This document shows, one piece after another, positions 28,157 through 36,583 of a DNA stretch of 47,556 nucleotides; position 1 is the first letter of the stretch; each line of letters opens with the position of its first letter. A model generated the notes under the pieces. The model was not told where the DNA came from. It saw only the letters and a list, made by a program, of their open reading frames with translations, and did no database searches. The translations under genes were made by a program, and so were the position numbers. Origin of the DNA: a virus. Where the stretch lies: positions 1 to 47,556 of the IMG/VR virus record IMGVR_UViG_3300031841_004050; one strand, 5' to 3'.

Positions 28157-29809
28157 ATGGTCTGGGATAAGTGGGGAATCAGAAAAGAGGAATACGATAG
28201 GATCAAGAAATACAGAAGGACGAAAGAAAGCGAAGGTCTTTTTAACCGCACACCTAGCGCAGATACGTTATTCAAGGCAAATACGGATTCGCAATCTTGG
28301 AATAGTTTTTCTTTTACATCTGGAAACTTTGTTCCTTCTCCAGCAGATATCAAAGCGCAGCTCGACGAAGAGCAGACTGGGATTGGTAGTTGCATAAGCA
28401 ATAAACAATGTCCAACAGGTTACGCCTGCATCGACGGTAAGTGTGTAAAAATTTACACGCGAGATAACACTACATGGGGAACATGCGGAGATGAACGCTT
28501 AGATTTTCCCTGTAAAGAGCGAGGGCCGAAAACCACAAATGAATGCAGTACCAGTCGTCCTGGTCCCGGAGATTGCCAAGATTCAGACTGTGGATCAGGG
28601 CCAAAATGTTGCAGACAGAATGCTGATGGCAGCGTCAGTTGTTACTGCGGTTCTTGCGAAGATGTTGAATCGGGAGTATGCAGTGTCTATTGTGACACTA
28701 CTTTTAAACTATTCGGCACAGTTTCAGCGGGTTGTTCCAAATCTGGAGGAGTAGGTGTTTGTGGCGGAAATATATGCACCGAATGTTCTGAATGTGAAGT
28801 GGATGTTTTTGGAGGAGCCCCAAAATGTCAAAAATACGAACAGGGTAATCCTTCGGCTCCTTGCTGGTGCAATGAATGCAATAATCCATGTGAACGATGT
28901 CAGACCGATCCTAGCGCTTCTAATTTTAACAATTGCGTTTTTGATGCTACCAATTGTAACACCTGTTGTTCTGTAACTAATCCAGAATGCGAATGCGGAT
29001 CACTTTTAGCACTTGGAGGGACTATTAGCGCTTGTACTCCATACTTGGGCCGACCATGCATGGATGTGCTATACGAAAAGATAGGAGCGTTATGCGCGGA
29101 GAAATGCGAAAAAGAACCTGATCCTTGCGCTGCGACGGGTAGCGATAAATACTGTGTAAATGGCAGTGCTCCTATTGATCCTGCGACTAACCCAGAGGGA
29201 CCTGCTGGTTATACGTGCCCTTCAGGGCAGGTGTGTGAATACACTGGCTTTTTAGAGGGCGGAGGAAAAACTTGTTATTTATTCAAAACATGGACGCTGG
29301 ATGAAATACCAAGCAAATGCGTGGAGACTGGCTGCAATTGCAATAACGATTGCGGCGATTGTAAAATCTGCAATGGAAACGGCGAGTGTGAGTCGGACCC
29401 AGCTTGCGCTAATGTTATCTGGGATCTTTGGTTTAGGTATAACGGAGATACCAAAAGCGGAAATGCTAACTGTGGAGTAGATGGCGATCAACCGCCAGGT
29501 GTATGGGAACGCCATAATCCTGCCGTTAGCGCATTTACTGAAGATATTGCCAGGTATGGGACGGAAACTTTTACAACTTATCATCAAGGATTGTTTCAAG
29601 ATCCTGTTCTTGCCCCAGGCGCAAACCTTTGCGGTATTATCTGCCCTGGTTCTCTAACAACTGAATATTTGACGCTTGACGGTGCAACTCATCGTTTTAC
29701 GGGCTATGCAGATGGTTGTCGGCGCGTAAGTGTTGGTAACAATAGTCTGGCATACGTAGGTTCATTTGAGTATGAATGGGTTCTAAGTGGTACTGGCCCG
29801 CCGTCGTAG
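28157..29809 (+). CDS. Very cysteine-rich virion-region protein, 550 aa
   Basis: Residues about 75-430 hold nearly all of some 54 cysteines, about one residue in ten overall, in spacings such as CQDSDCGSGPKCC, CTECSECEVD and CNCNNDCGDCKIC. The look is that of EGF-like, disulfide-knotted extracellular proteins. The first 75 residues are charged and cysteine-free; the last 120 form a beta-rich globular end (WDLWFRYNGDTKSGN). There is no signal peptide. It lies among fibre genes with its own late-type box, so it is probably a virion appendage. Metal binding is an alternative to disulfides. Confidence 0.75.
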   Translation: MVWDKWGIRKEEYDRIKKYRRTKESEGLFNRTPSADTLFKANTDSQSWNSFSFTSGNFVPSPADIKAQLDEEQTGIGSCISNKQCPTGYACIDGKCVKIYTRDNTTWGTCGDERLDFPCKERGPKTTNECSTSRPGPGDCQDSDCGSGPKCCRQNADGSVSCYCGSCEDVESGVCSVYCDTTFKLFGTVSAGCSKSGGVGVCGGNICTECSECEVDVFGGAPKCQKYEQGNPSAPCWCNECNNPCERCQTDPSASNFNNCVFDATNCNTCCSVTNPECECGSLLALGGTISACTPYLGRPCMDVLYEKIGALCAEKCEKEPDPCAATGSDKYCVNGSAPIDPATNPEGPAGYTCPSGQVCEYTGFLEGGGKTCYLFKTWTLDEIPSKCVETGCNCNNDCGDCKICNGNGECESDPACANVIWDLWFRYNGDTKSGNANCGVDGDQPPGVWERHNPAVSAFTEDIARYGTETFTTYHQGLFQDPVLAPGANLCGIICPGSLTTEYLTLDGATHRFTGYADGCRRVSVGNNSLAYVGSFEYEWVLSGTGPPS

Positions 29810-29817
29810 GCAGACTA
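29809..29817 (+). promoter_or_regulatory. Late-promoter-like box GGCAGACTA
   Basis: Begins on the last base of the preceding stop codon and ends 19 nt before ATG 29837. Confidence 0.55.
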
Positions 29818-29836
29818 ATCTGACAGAAGCTGAGCA

Positions 29837-31195
29837 ATGGCAGTTTTTCCTGATCGTATTGTACTCAAAAACTCCACAGATAGCGATGCGTCTATTAGGA
29901 CGCAGATTGGATCAGGCGGTACAGATGAAATAAATCAAGGAGAAGTTGTCGTTGGACTGGGCTCAAATTTTGCAACATTTTACACAAAAGATAACGCTAA
30001 CAATATAGTCACTATTGGTTCGGCAACTCCTCCTATTGCCGATTTAGGAGATCTTCTTGATGTAGATGTTACCGGAGTAGCTAACAATGATATCCTTAGA
30101 TATAACTCAACCTCCGGCGAATGGTCTCCATCTTATGAACTAGAAACCGTATGGTTTGCCGATGGCGATATTGCGTATGGCACAACAACTGGCACTCAGC
30201 GCTTGGGTATAGGCAATCTCAACGAGGTTCTGACCGTTACTGGATCACCCGCTTTGCCTTCGTGGCAGCCTCTGCCTTCTTCCAGTATTGATGATCTGAC
30301 AGATGTAGATACAACTACATTAGCCCCAACGCTAGGGCAAGCGCTCGTGTGGGATAACACAAACTGGGTTCCTGGTACGGTTGCAACTCAAGGCGGTGGC
30401 GGTGGCTCAGGCACAGGAGCGCTTGAGTCGGCTATTGAGGTTCAAACCGCTAGTAGCGGCGTTGCTGAGTTTACTAACATTGGCGCATCTGGTATTTTTG
30501 CCAAGATAGAATCGAATCTAGATGCTTGGGTCGTTTTCTATCCTACTGCGGCGGCACGTACCGCTGACGCAAGTAGAGTCTTTGGTGTGGATCCCTTACC
30601 GGGCAGTGGAGTCTTGGCTGAGTTTTCTTTGACTGCCACAACAGAAGTTTTAGCAAGTCCAGGAACTACATATTTTAATGCAGACACAGTAGGAGAAGAG
30701 AAGATTTACGCTGCAGTTCGCACTACTGGTGGAATAGCCGTGAATGCTGCTGTGACGGTTACAGTGTATGCGCGAAAATCTCTAAATGGGTTTGGTACTA
30801 ATAGAATTACTGATAGCGGAACTGCATCCGGTGGTACTTTAGATTTAACTGGCGTTGGTTTGGCCGGACAATTCATGACGGTCAGCTCCGACTTGGCGGC
30901 ATGGGTCGTTGCCTACGGATCAAGTGCTGATAGAACTGCGGATGCGGCCAGAACGTTCGGGACTGATCCTTTGCCTGGCAGTGGCGTCCAGGCAGAGTTT
31001 TATGTCGGAGCTGGCGGGACTGTTTTAGGAACTCCAGGTGCTTTATATTTTAATAATGATACGGATCCGACTGAAGCGCTTTATTTAGCGGTCAGGGACC
31101 AGGCTGGGGCCAATGTGAACGCCACTGTTACTGTAGAGGCTTATGCAGAAACCAGTTTTACCGGTGTCTCTGGTGGAACTTTTGGTAGCGGTTAA
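29837..31195 (+). CDS. Tail fibre protein with duplicated C-terminal domain, 452 aa
   Basis: MAVFPDRIVLKNSTDSDASI start, a common N-terminal type in fibre proteins. It contains a DLTDVDTTTLAPTLGQALVW motif near residue 153, shared with other fibre genes here, and a GGGGGSG hinge. Two similar domains of about 115 residues follow (about 195-310 and 325-440), aligned by AWVVFYPTAAARTADASRVF versus AWVVAYGSSADRTADAARTF. Likely trimeric receptor-binding or adaptor fibre. Confidence 0.75.
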   Translation: MAVFPDRIVLKNSTDSDASIRTQIGSGGTDEINQGEVVVGLGSNFATFYTKDNANNIVTIGSATPPIADLGDLLDVDVTGVANNDILRYNSTSGEWSPSYELETVWFADGDIAYGTTTGTQRLGIGNLNEVLTVTGSPALPSWQPLPSSSIDDLTDVDTTTLAPTLGQALVWDNTNWVPGTVATQGGGGGSGTGALESAIEVQTASSGVAEFTNIGASGIFAKIESNLDAWVVFYPTAAARTADASRVFGVDPLPGSGVLAEFSLTATTEVLASPGTTYFNADTVGEEKIYAAVRTTGGIAVNAAVTVTVYARKSLNGFGTNRITDSGTASGGTLDLTGVGLAGQFMTVSSDLAAWVVAYGSSADRTADAARTFGTDPLPGSGVQAEFYVGAGGTVLGTPGALYFNNDTDPTEALYLAVRDQAGANVNATVTVEAYAETSFTGVSGGTFGSG

Positions 31196-31225
31196 AAAAA
31201 ACGGATAAATTATACGACCTTCGTA

Positions 31226-31234
31226 GGCATCCTA
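31226..31234 (+). promoter_or_regulatory. Late-promoter-like box GGCATCCTA
   Basis: Ends 19 nt before ATG 31254. Confidence 0.65.
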
Positions 31235-31253
31235 ATTTAGAAAAACAGGCGTT

Positions 31254-32192
31254 ATGGCATTTGTACTGCAAAATACGATTAACGTAACTGACTCAGCTAG
31301 TTACCATTCCGCTATTGTTTACTTCTGGGACACTCTGGTTAATGGTAGTACTGGATGGACGGTAAGCGCTCATCCGGATGCAAGTGCTTTTAAAAGAAGG
31401 TTTACTTATCAATTTGCTGATAATATTTACGACCCAGGTAATACTTATACTGTATATAGTTGGTGTACTTGGGGTAGCACAACTCCTTCCAATAATACTA
31501 GTATATCTTGCTATGAGGACGCATTATATACATCGACCCCTGGGGACCAAGCTACGAACACCAACCATTCCGAGGTAATATCCCCGTCCGAAAGTGGAGC
31601 AGTTACATTTAATGGTAATCACAGATTCTGGAGAAGTGATCAAAACACTAGAGCTTTTCTTTGGACTGTAGGAAATAGACTTCAAACTTATTCTTATGGT
31701 CCATCCATTTGTTACGCAATAACGGACAGTGACTGGGCTGCAGGAAATTCACCGGGCGTACATAATGCTGCGACTTGGTATAGTCTATTCGGCAGTCAAA
31801 CTGGCTATGACGTAACCATTGCAAATGGTCCAGTTGCCCCTGGTAGCACTACCAGCGAACAAACCACTACAATAGACTGGAGACCTTATCTTTGGGGGAA
31901 CGATAATACTTACATGTGGTTTGATTACAATGCTACAGATACTACAATTACAGCTCCACTCCATGCCTCCTACGATGCCAGTGGTGCGGGTCAGCCAGCT
32001 ATGACTGGTGCTACTACTGACATTACAGCTTGGTGGCCTCATAATGCTACGACAACTGCATTTGCACAACCGGCTAATGCACCTTTGAATAAAATACAAG
32101 CAAACAGTAATTGGTATCTTGGCAAGGGAAACCTGACTCAGCCTATGCTTATGTTTAATTTTGGTACAACCGAACCTGATTTTAGCTTCTAA
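31254..32192 (+). CDS. Putative virion appendage protein, 312 aa
   Basis: MAFVLQNTINVTDSASYHSA start. Rich in Asn, Thr, Ser, Trp and Tyr, with long beta segments (NHRFWRSDQNTRAFLWTVGN), as in receptor-binding or decorating proteins. Two cysteines only. No family recognised. The next small gene starts five bases after its stop. Confidence 0.65.
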   Translation: MAFVLQNTINVTDSASYHSAIVYFWDTLVNGSTGWTVSAHPDASAFKRRFTYQFADNIYDPGNTYTVYSWCTWGSTTPSNNTSISCYEDALYTSTPGDQATNTNHSEVISPSESGAVTFNGNHRFWRSDQNTRAFLWTVGNRLQTYSYGPSICYAITDSDWAAGNSPGVHNAATWYSLFGSQTGYDVTIANGPVAPGSTTSEQTTTIDWRPYLWGNDNTYMWFDYNATDTTITAPLHASYDASGAGQPAMTGATTDITAWWPHNATTTAFAQPANAPLNKIQANSNWYLGKGNLTQPMLMFNFGTTEPDFSF

Positions 32193-32197
32193 TACTT

Positions 32198-32410
32198 ATG
32201 GCTTATCGTGATGTCGCTGTTACTGAACCGTGGGATACCCCTACGGTAAGTACTGTTTCGCAAGCGTCGCTTGTTTTTGACTTCGATTTTCTTACTGGAA
32301 ATTATCGTGAAATTGACGCCAGCAGTGTTACGGGTGGTGGAATTAACACTGGTCCAGTAAGGCCAACATCCGGTTTTTTGTATCCCAGAGGAGACAGTTC
32401 AAGTGGCTGA
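32198..32410 (+). CDS. Small virion-region protein, 70 aa
   Basis: MAYRDVAVTEPWDTPTVSTV start, ending with a flexible PRGDSSSG tail. Ser, Thr and Gly rich. It overlaps the next gene by eight bases. No family recognised; it may be a fibre chaperone or attachment peptide. Confidence 0.6.
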   Translation: MAYRDVAVTEPWDTPTVSTVSQASLVFDFDFLTGNYREIDASSVTGGGINTGPVRPTSGFLYPRGDSSSG

Positions 32411-33275
32411 TTTAAACGCTCGTATTAAACCTAAAAAGAGCAGTACCGCTGGCGAGATCCCTCAGGCCTCTGATCTAGAGGTTGCTGAACTTGCTGTCAA
32501 TACCGCTGACGGCAAGTTGTTCGTTAAGCATACAGACAATTCAATCAAGGAAATTAGCGGCTCCGGAGGTGGCGGCGGCGGTGGTACTGCAACTGTCATC
32601 GTTCCTTTCGGCCAAGGATATGTTGACAATATAAGTTCAGGAACAGGAACAGGTCTTACTTGGGGCGCTTGGAATTCAGGCAGTGGCAACATTGTCGTTA
32701 CTTTCGATACTGCCCAACCAAATGCCGATTACAGTGTTATTACTGATAACGAAAGCGCTGACGATATCTATGTCTCTGTTTCTAGTAAAACCACTACAGG
32801 GTTTACTCTGTCAACTTACGATTTCAACGGTAACCCAACAAGCCCTGCGACTTACCCCTTCGTTTTTCAGGCTTACGCAAGTGACCCGACCGTAACTGTT
32901 GGCAATGCGTCGCTAGCCGGAGTAGTAATTGACGACTTAACCGATGTAGACACTTCTACCACAGCCCCTACCAATGGGCAGGTCCTAGAATGGAATGGCT
33001 CCAATTGGGTTCCCGCAACCCCCTCCGTCGGCGCGACGGCTATTAACGACTTAACCGATGTAGACACCTCTACGGTTGCCCCTAGTGATGGCCAGGTTCT
33101 GAGCTGGGACAACGCAAACAGTCAGTGGGAGCCTTCAGACCTTCAAGGAGGTGCGGTTAGAACAGCTCTAGGAATTGGCGAGTACGCAGATGATGCCGCT
33201 GCAGGTACTGGTGGAGTAGCTTCTGGAGCGTTATATTACAATACAACTTCTAGTGATTATCGCCTGAAGACCTGA
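32403..33275 (+). CDS. Tail fibre protein, 290 aa
   Basis: GTG start at 32403 with AGAGGAG upstream. The N-terminus (LNARIKPKKSSTAGEIPQAS, DLEVAELAVNTADGKLF) is the common fibre head domain. A seven-Gly hinge follows, then a beta domain, then two copies of the motif LTDVDTSTxAPxxGQVLxW about 40 residues apart. Ends GALYYNTTSSDYRLKT. Likely a fibre or fibre adaptor attached to the tail tip. Confidence 0.75.
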   Translation: MADLNARIKPKKSSTAGEIPQASDLEVAELAVNTADGKLFVKHTDNSIKEISGSGGGGGGGTATVIVPFGQGYVDNISSGTGTGLTWGAWNSGSGNIVVTFDTAQPNADYSVITDNESADDIYVSVSSKTTTGFTLSTYDFNGNPTSPATYPFVFQAYASDPTVTVGNASLAGVVIDDLTDVDTSTTAPTNGQVLEWNGSNWVPATPSVGATAINDLTDVDTSTVAPSDGQVLSWDNANSQWEPSDLQGGAVRTALGIGEYADDAAAGTGGVASGALYYNTTSSDYRLKT

Positions 33276-33277
33276 TA

Positions 33278-33286
33278 GGTATCCTA
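33278..33286 (+). promoter_or_regulatory. Late-promoter-like box GGTATCCTA
   Basis: Ends 19 nt before ATG 33306. Confidence 0.65.
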
Positions 33287-33305
33287 GCCCAGTTTTCACT
33301 TAGGG

Positions 33306-33665
33306 ATGGACATTCGAGAAGAATTAAAGTCTGCAGGAGTCTATCCCACGGGACCCGTTTCCGCCTGGCCCGAAGAAAGGAATATAGAACTTCACGCATC
33401 GGCAACGAATAAGGAAGGCGCAAAAAGAGTAAACGCCTCTGTAGGCAAGATGGCTAGTGGCTTTATTAAAACCGCTGGTCAAGCAATTAGAAAGGGAGGC
33501 GTTGCCAAAGAGATTCGTGACGAAAGGTATGAGACATGCAAAGGTTGCGAATTCTTTGTAAAGGAATCAAAACGATGTTCTGAATGCGGATGTTTTATGG
33601 AAGCAAAGACTTGGGTTGGTGGCGACCCTAAAAAGCTCTGTCCTAAGAAAAAGTGGGTGCGTTGA
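33306..33665 (+). CDS. Zinc-ribbon protein, 119 aa
   Basis: The first 70 residues are basic and helical; the last 45 hold six cysteines (C78, C81, C91, C94, C96, C112) in TCKGCEFF, RCSECGCF and LCPKKKW. This C-terminal ribbon is a recurring small phage domain, often next to structural genes. Function unknown; probably zinc-binding, contacting DNA or capsid protein. One base separates it from the next gene. Confidence 0.7.
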   Translation: MDIREELKSAGVYPTGPVSAWPEERNIELHASATNKEGAKRVNASVGKMASGFIKTAGQAIRKGGVAKEIRDERYETCKGCEFFVKESKRCSECGCFMEAKTWVGGDPKKLCPKKKWVR

Positions 33666-33666
33666 C

Positions 33667-33834
33667 ATGGCATATCCGAATTCCCCTCAAGCTGGTCTCA
33701 AACAGGCAGACATGACCGACTGCAAAAAAAAGCAAAAGATTGTAGGTGGCCCTAACTCTGGGTATGCAATCGATCCAGATGAGCCGTGTCTTCCTGGCTA
33801 TACGTGGAACCCAACCACTAGAACCTGTAGTTAA
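33667..33834 (+). CDS. Small hypothetical protein, 55 aa
   Basis: ATG 33667 (MAYPNSPQAGLKQADMTDCK), one base after the preceding stop. Three cysteines, two of them near the end (EPCLPGY and TRTCS), resembling a short chitin-binding-like or disulfide turn. No family recognised. Confidence 0.6.
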   Translation: MAYPNSPQAGLKQADMTDCKKKQKIVGGPNSGYAIDPDEPCLPGYTWNPTTRTCS

Positions 33835-33844
33835 TTTAAGTATA

Positions 33845-33853
33845 GGAATACTA
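33845..33853 (+). promoter_or_regulatory. Late-promoter-like box GGAATACTA
   Basis: 36 nt before the scaffold ATG at 33890. Confidence 0.6.
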
Positions 33854-33889
33854 GCGGCGTAATTCTCACAGGGGTGATCCCTGTTTTAT

Positions 33890-34615
33890 ATGACTGAAGA
33901 GAACACTGCTCCCGAGATGGAAGCCAACGAATCTTCATCATCTTCAAACGATGAGATGATTCCTCGTTCTAGCGTTGAAAATGCCCTTAGCGCACTTAAG
34001 AAAGAGCGCAGTACTCGAAAAGAACTTGAGCGTCAAGTTAAAGAAGTTCAATCTCAACTAGAGCGATTTGCTGGTAAGGATCCTGATGAATGGGACAAGA
34101 TCCAGGCAGAGGCTGCAGAAACTGCACGTCAACGCCTGGAGATGAATGAACAGCGTCAACTGATTGAGGAGAAGTATGGCGCTCAAGCGGCTCAAGCCGC
34201 GAAAGAGGCAGAAGCTGCAAGGCTGGCGTTATCTGAATATCAGAAAAAGTACGCTCTAGAAAAAATCTTTTATAGCGCTGGCGGGCGAACTGACTCTGCA
34301 GATGGTGTCAGCTTTTTCGATATGATGGCTCAACAGATTGGTGGTAACTTCAGGCAAGAGCCTGATGGATCCTTGACTGTTGTTGATACCCAAGGAGATC
34401 CTGTACTTGATACAGAGTCAGGGAAAAGAGTCTCGCCCGAAGACTACTTGGCTACCTTTAAAGTTCATCCTATCTACGGTACATTCTTTAAAGGAGCAAA
34501 AGGTTCTGGTTCTGGTATTGGTTATGGCGGCACTGATGCAAATGGTGTCGTAACAGACGATTGGTCTAGCTTAAGTAGTACTGAAAAGTTCTTAAAAGCT
34601 TTTCCTGGCAACTGA
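33890..34615 (+). CDS. Scaffolding protein, 241 aa
   Basis: Acidic, Ser-rich N-terminus (MTEENTAPEMEANESSSSSN), then a long coiled coil (about 25-125) with KKERSTRKELERQVKEVQSQ, then an alpha/beta end (KVHPIYGTFFKGA). Composition and position directly before the capsid gene are typical of scaffolds that guide procapsid assembly. No separate protease gene was seen nearby, so the scaffold may leave intact. Confidence 0.8.
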   Translation: MTEENTAPEMEANESSSSSNDEMIPRSSVENALSALKKERSTRKELERQVKEVQSQLERFAGKDPDEWDKIQAEAAETARQRLEMNEQRQLIEEKYGAQAAQAAKEAEAARLALSEYQKKYALEKIFYSAGGRTDSADGVSFFDMMAQQIGGNFRQEPDGSLTVVDTQGDPVLDTESGKRVSPEDYLATFKVHPIYGTFFKGAKGSGSGIGYGGTDANGVVTDDWSSLSSTEKFLKAFPGN

Positions 34616-34621
34616 AACCAC

Positions 34622-34642
34622 AAGGGGCTCAGCCCCTTTTTT
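34622..34642 (+). terminator. Rho-independent terminator after the scaffold gene
   Basis: AAGGGGC-TCA-GCCCCTT stem continuing into six T in all. It separates scaffold and capsid messages. Confidence 0.85.
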
Positions 34643-34650
34643 ATTGGTTT

Positions 34651-34659
34651 GGAATAATA
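34651..34659 (+). promoter_or_regulatory. Late-promoter-like box GGAATAATA
   Basis: A variant with A at position 7, 121 nt before the capsid ATG, nine bases after the scaffold terminator. Confidence 0.5.
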
Positions 34660-34667
34660 CTTTTAGA

Positions 34668-34715
34668 GATACCCCGAAAGGATTTTCCGAGACGGAAGGT
34701 GCTGGAAGGGGTGTC
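34668..34715 (+). promoter_or_regulatory. Structured leader of the capsid gene
   Basis: GATACCCC (34668-34675) can pair with GGGGTGTC (34708-34715), enclosing a TTCCG-AGA-CGGAA hairpin (34685-34697). It lies near the 5' end of the likely capsid transcript and may protect the message or tune translation. Confidence 0.4.
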
Positions 34716-34780
34716 AAGTTTATGTGGGCGAGAGGCTCAGCATAGACCACACTCCTTCAACCTTCTTTAATTACCTTATC

Positions 34781-35665
34781 ATGGCACTTACTCTTCTGGA
34801 AGCCCAGAAGCACGCTCGCACCCCACAGGAGCTTGCTGTGGTGACTGAGCTTGCCGCTGGTCCCCTTCTTTCTACCCTTCCTTTCCGCAACATTGAAGGC
34901 AATGGCCTTTTCTGGAAGCGTGAAGAGAGCCTTCCCGATGTTGGCTTCCGCAACTATAACGGTAGCTTGGCTGAGAGCTATGGCGAAGTCAGTCAGCAAT
35001 CTGAGAGCCTGAAGCTCTTTGGTGGTGACATCAAAGTTGATAAAGCCATCATCTCTCTGGAGGGCGCAGAAGCTCAGGCTTATCAGATCCAATCCCGCGT
35101 TCGCGCAATGCGTCTGGCTTGGGAAGCTCTGTTCATCAATGGTGACTCCAACCAGTCTCCTGCTGAATTCGATGGCCTTGCTGCTCGCATTCAGAATGGC
35201 TCTTCTCAGTACTTCGCTAACGGTGCAGGTGCTCTGAACCTGGACAAGCTTGACGAAGCTATTGATGCTGTCGATGCAAGCGGTGGTTCTAAGTACTTGG
35301 TGATGTCCAAGTCTGGCCGTCGTGCTCTGAGCAAGCTTGCTCGCGCTAACACTCAGATCGACATTGCTCGTAATGAGTTTGGCTATCAGCAACTGGTTTA
35401 TCACGGAATCCCCGTGCTGGAAGTCGATCGCGACAACACCAACACTGCAATCCTGGATGGCACCCCAACCAACCAGGACATGTACGTTGTAGCATTTGGC
35501 CCTGAACTGCTTACCGGCATTCAGAACGGTGGCGTTGAAGTTCGTAGCCTTGGCGAATCCTTCACCCAGCCTCAAATGATCACTCGCGTTGAGTGGTATT
35601 GTGGTTTGGCCCTGGTGAATGGCCGTGCCGCTGCTCGTTTGGCTGGCTTTAATGCAACTGCCTGA
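34781..35665 (+). CDS. Major capsid protein, 294 aa (HK97 fold)
   Basis: ATG 34781 (MALTLLEAQKHARTPQELAV). Matches the encapsulin-like or GP7-like capsid group by eye: LLSTLPFRNIEGNGLFWKRE, then LFGGDIKVDKA and a FDGLAARI loop, then RVEWYCGLALVNGRAAARL near the end. It forms the shell hexamers and pentamers. There is no long N-terminal delta domain, which fits the separate scaffold. No Shine-Dalgarno site is seen. Codon use is strongly biased to GCT, CGT and CTG, as expected for the most abundant protein. Flanked by terminators on both sides. Confidence 0.88.
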   Translation: MALTLLEAQKHARTPQELAVVTELAAGPLLSTLPFRNIEGNGLFWKREESLPDVGFRNYNGSLAESYGEVSQQSESLKLFGGDIKVDKAIISLEGAEAQAYQIQSRVRAMRLAWEALFINGDSNQSPAEFDGLAARIQNGSSQYFANGAGALNLDKLDEAIDAVDASGGSKYLVMSKSGRRALSKLARANTQIDIARNEFGYQQLVYHGIPVLEVDRDNTNTAILDGTPTNQDMYVVAFGPELLTGIQNGGVEVRSLGESFTQPQMITRVEWYCGLALVNGRAAARLAGFNATA

Positions 35666-35688
35666 TTCATTTAATTGATCCGGCAATC

Positions 35689-35712
35689 AAGGCTCCTTCG
35701 GGGGCCTTTTTT
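35689..35712 (+). terminator. Rho-independent terminator after the capsid gene
   Basis: AAGGCTCC-TTCG-GGGGCCTT with a UUCG-type tetraloop and a T run. Confidence 0.9.
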
Positions 35713-35716
35713 ATTA

Positions 35717-35725
35717 GGTATTCTA
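35717..35725 (+). promoter_or_regulatory. Late-promoter-like box GGTATTCTA
   Basis: 66 nt before ATG 35792. The leader contains ATAATCT / AGATTAT arms (35737-35743, 35754-35760). Confidence 0.6.
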
Positions 35726-35791
35726 ATTTGTAAGTCATAATCTCGCTGCAATCAGATTATTTGACTTTAATTCTTTATTCGGTAACAAATT

Positions 35792-36127
35792 ATGGCTGCT
35801 CGTTCTTCGGGTTTATTCCCACGCGAAGGTTTTAACCTTGACGCTTCCTGCGAGATCACGGTTACTCCTACCGCCGCTGCAACTACTCTTGCAAATGCAA
35901 AAACCATTCGCGTTATTGTGATTGGTTTAGCTGGTGGTGATGCAACTGTGACTCTGGGTGGTGAGACCGTTACCATCGCTGTTGCTACTGACTTGGATCA
36001 AAACGGTGTGGGTATTGCTCACGTCCGTGGTGCTCTTTGCGATGCCGACAACAACGTGTCCTACAGCCTCAGCGCTGGTTCCGTTGCTGGTGTGTTCTAT
36101 GAATTAGTTGACGGTCCCCGTCGCTGA
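35792..36127 (+). CDS. Head decoration protein candidate A, 111 aa
   Basis: MAARSSGLFPREGFNLDASC start, beta-rich, ending GVFYELVDGPRR. Paralogue of the next gene: both share FPREGxNLDAS, NAKTIRV, RGALC and GVFYELVDGPRR. Location right after the capsid gene, small size and beta content suggest a capsid decoration or head completion protein. High-expression codon bias (GCT, GGT, CGT). No Shine-Dalgarno site. Confidence 0.7.
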   Translation: MAARSSGLFPREGFNLDASCEITVTPTAAATTLANAKTIRVIVIGLAGGDATVTLGGETVTIAVATDLDQNGVGIAHVRGALCDADNNVSYSLSAGSVAGVFYELVDGPRR

Positions 36128-36147
36128 TTTTAAATAGGAGTTGAATC

Positions 36148-36534
36148 ATGTCTCAACGCTCTACTGGTATCTTCCCACGCGAAGGTTATAACCTTGACGC
36201 AAGTCTGGAAGTTACCGCTGTTGATCTCGCAGGTGCTGCAGATCCCCGAAATGCAAAAACCATTCGTGTGGTTGTGCTTGGCGCACCTTATACCGCTCGT
36301 ACTGGTACTACTTCCACTGATGCGACCCTTGTGATTGACATCGGTGGCGTAAACACCACTGTGCCTATCGATGGCATGGATGCTGGTCCTTATATCTATC
36401 ATCAGCGTGGTGCTTTATGTTCTGACGGTAACGTTCAATACACTCTGACTCCAGGCTCGGATGGCGATGGTACTGCCGGTGCTTTCAACATTACTGGCGT
36501 ATTCTATGAGCTGGTCGATGGCCCACGTCGGTAG
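36148..36534 (+). CDS. Head decoration protein candidate B, 128 aa
   Basis: ATG 36148 with AGGAG upstream. Paralogue of gene 35792 with a longer central loop (YTARTGTTSTDATLVIDIGG) and the same ends (FPREGYNLDAS; GVFYELVDGPRR). Stop codons TAG and TAA stand in tandem. The pair may form a mixed shell or occupy different sites on the capsid. Confidence 0.7.
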   Translation: MSQRSTGIFPREGYNLDASLEVTAVDLAGAADPRNAKTIRVVVLGAPYTARTGTTSTDATLVIDIGGVNTTVPIDGMDAGPYIYHQRGALCSDGNVQYTLTPGSDGDGTAGAFNITGVFYELVDGPRR

Positions 36535-36551
36535 TAACTGACAGCTTAATA

Positions 36552-36560
36552 GGCAATCTA
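36552..36560 (+). promoter_or_regulatory. Late-promoter-like box GGCAATCTA
   Basis: Ends 23 nt before ATG 36584. Its last base is the first base of the terminator stem. Confidence 0.6.
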
Positions 36561-36583
36561 AGGGGCATAACGCCCCTTTTTTT
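36560..36583 (+). terminator. Rho-independent terminator after the head pair
   Basis: AAGGGGC-ATAAC-GCCCCTT and seven T. The last T touches the ATG of the next gene. Confidence 0.88.

Noticed and set aside
34757-35686. A 309-codon antisense open frame opposite the capsid gene
   Set aside because: It mirrors the capsid gene almost end to end and follows from the strong codon bias there (GCT, CTG). Its translation has no domain-like pattern and there is no start context or late box on that strand.
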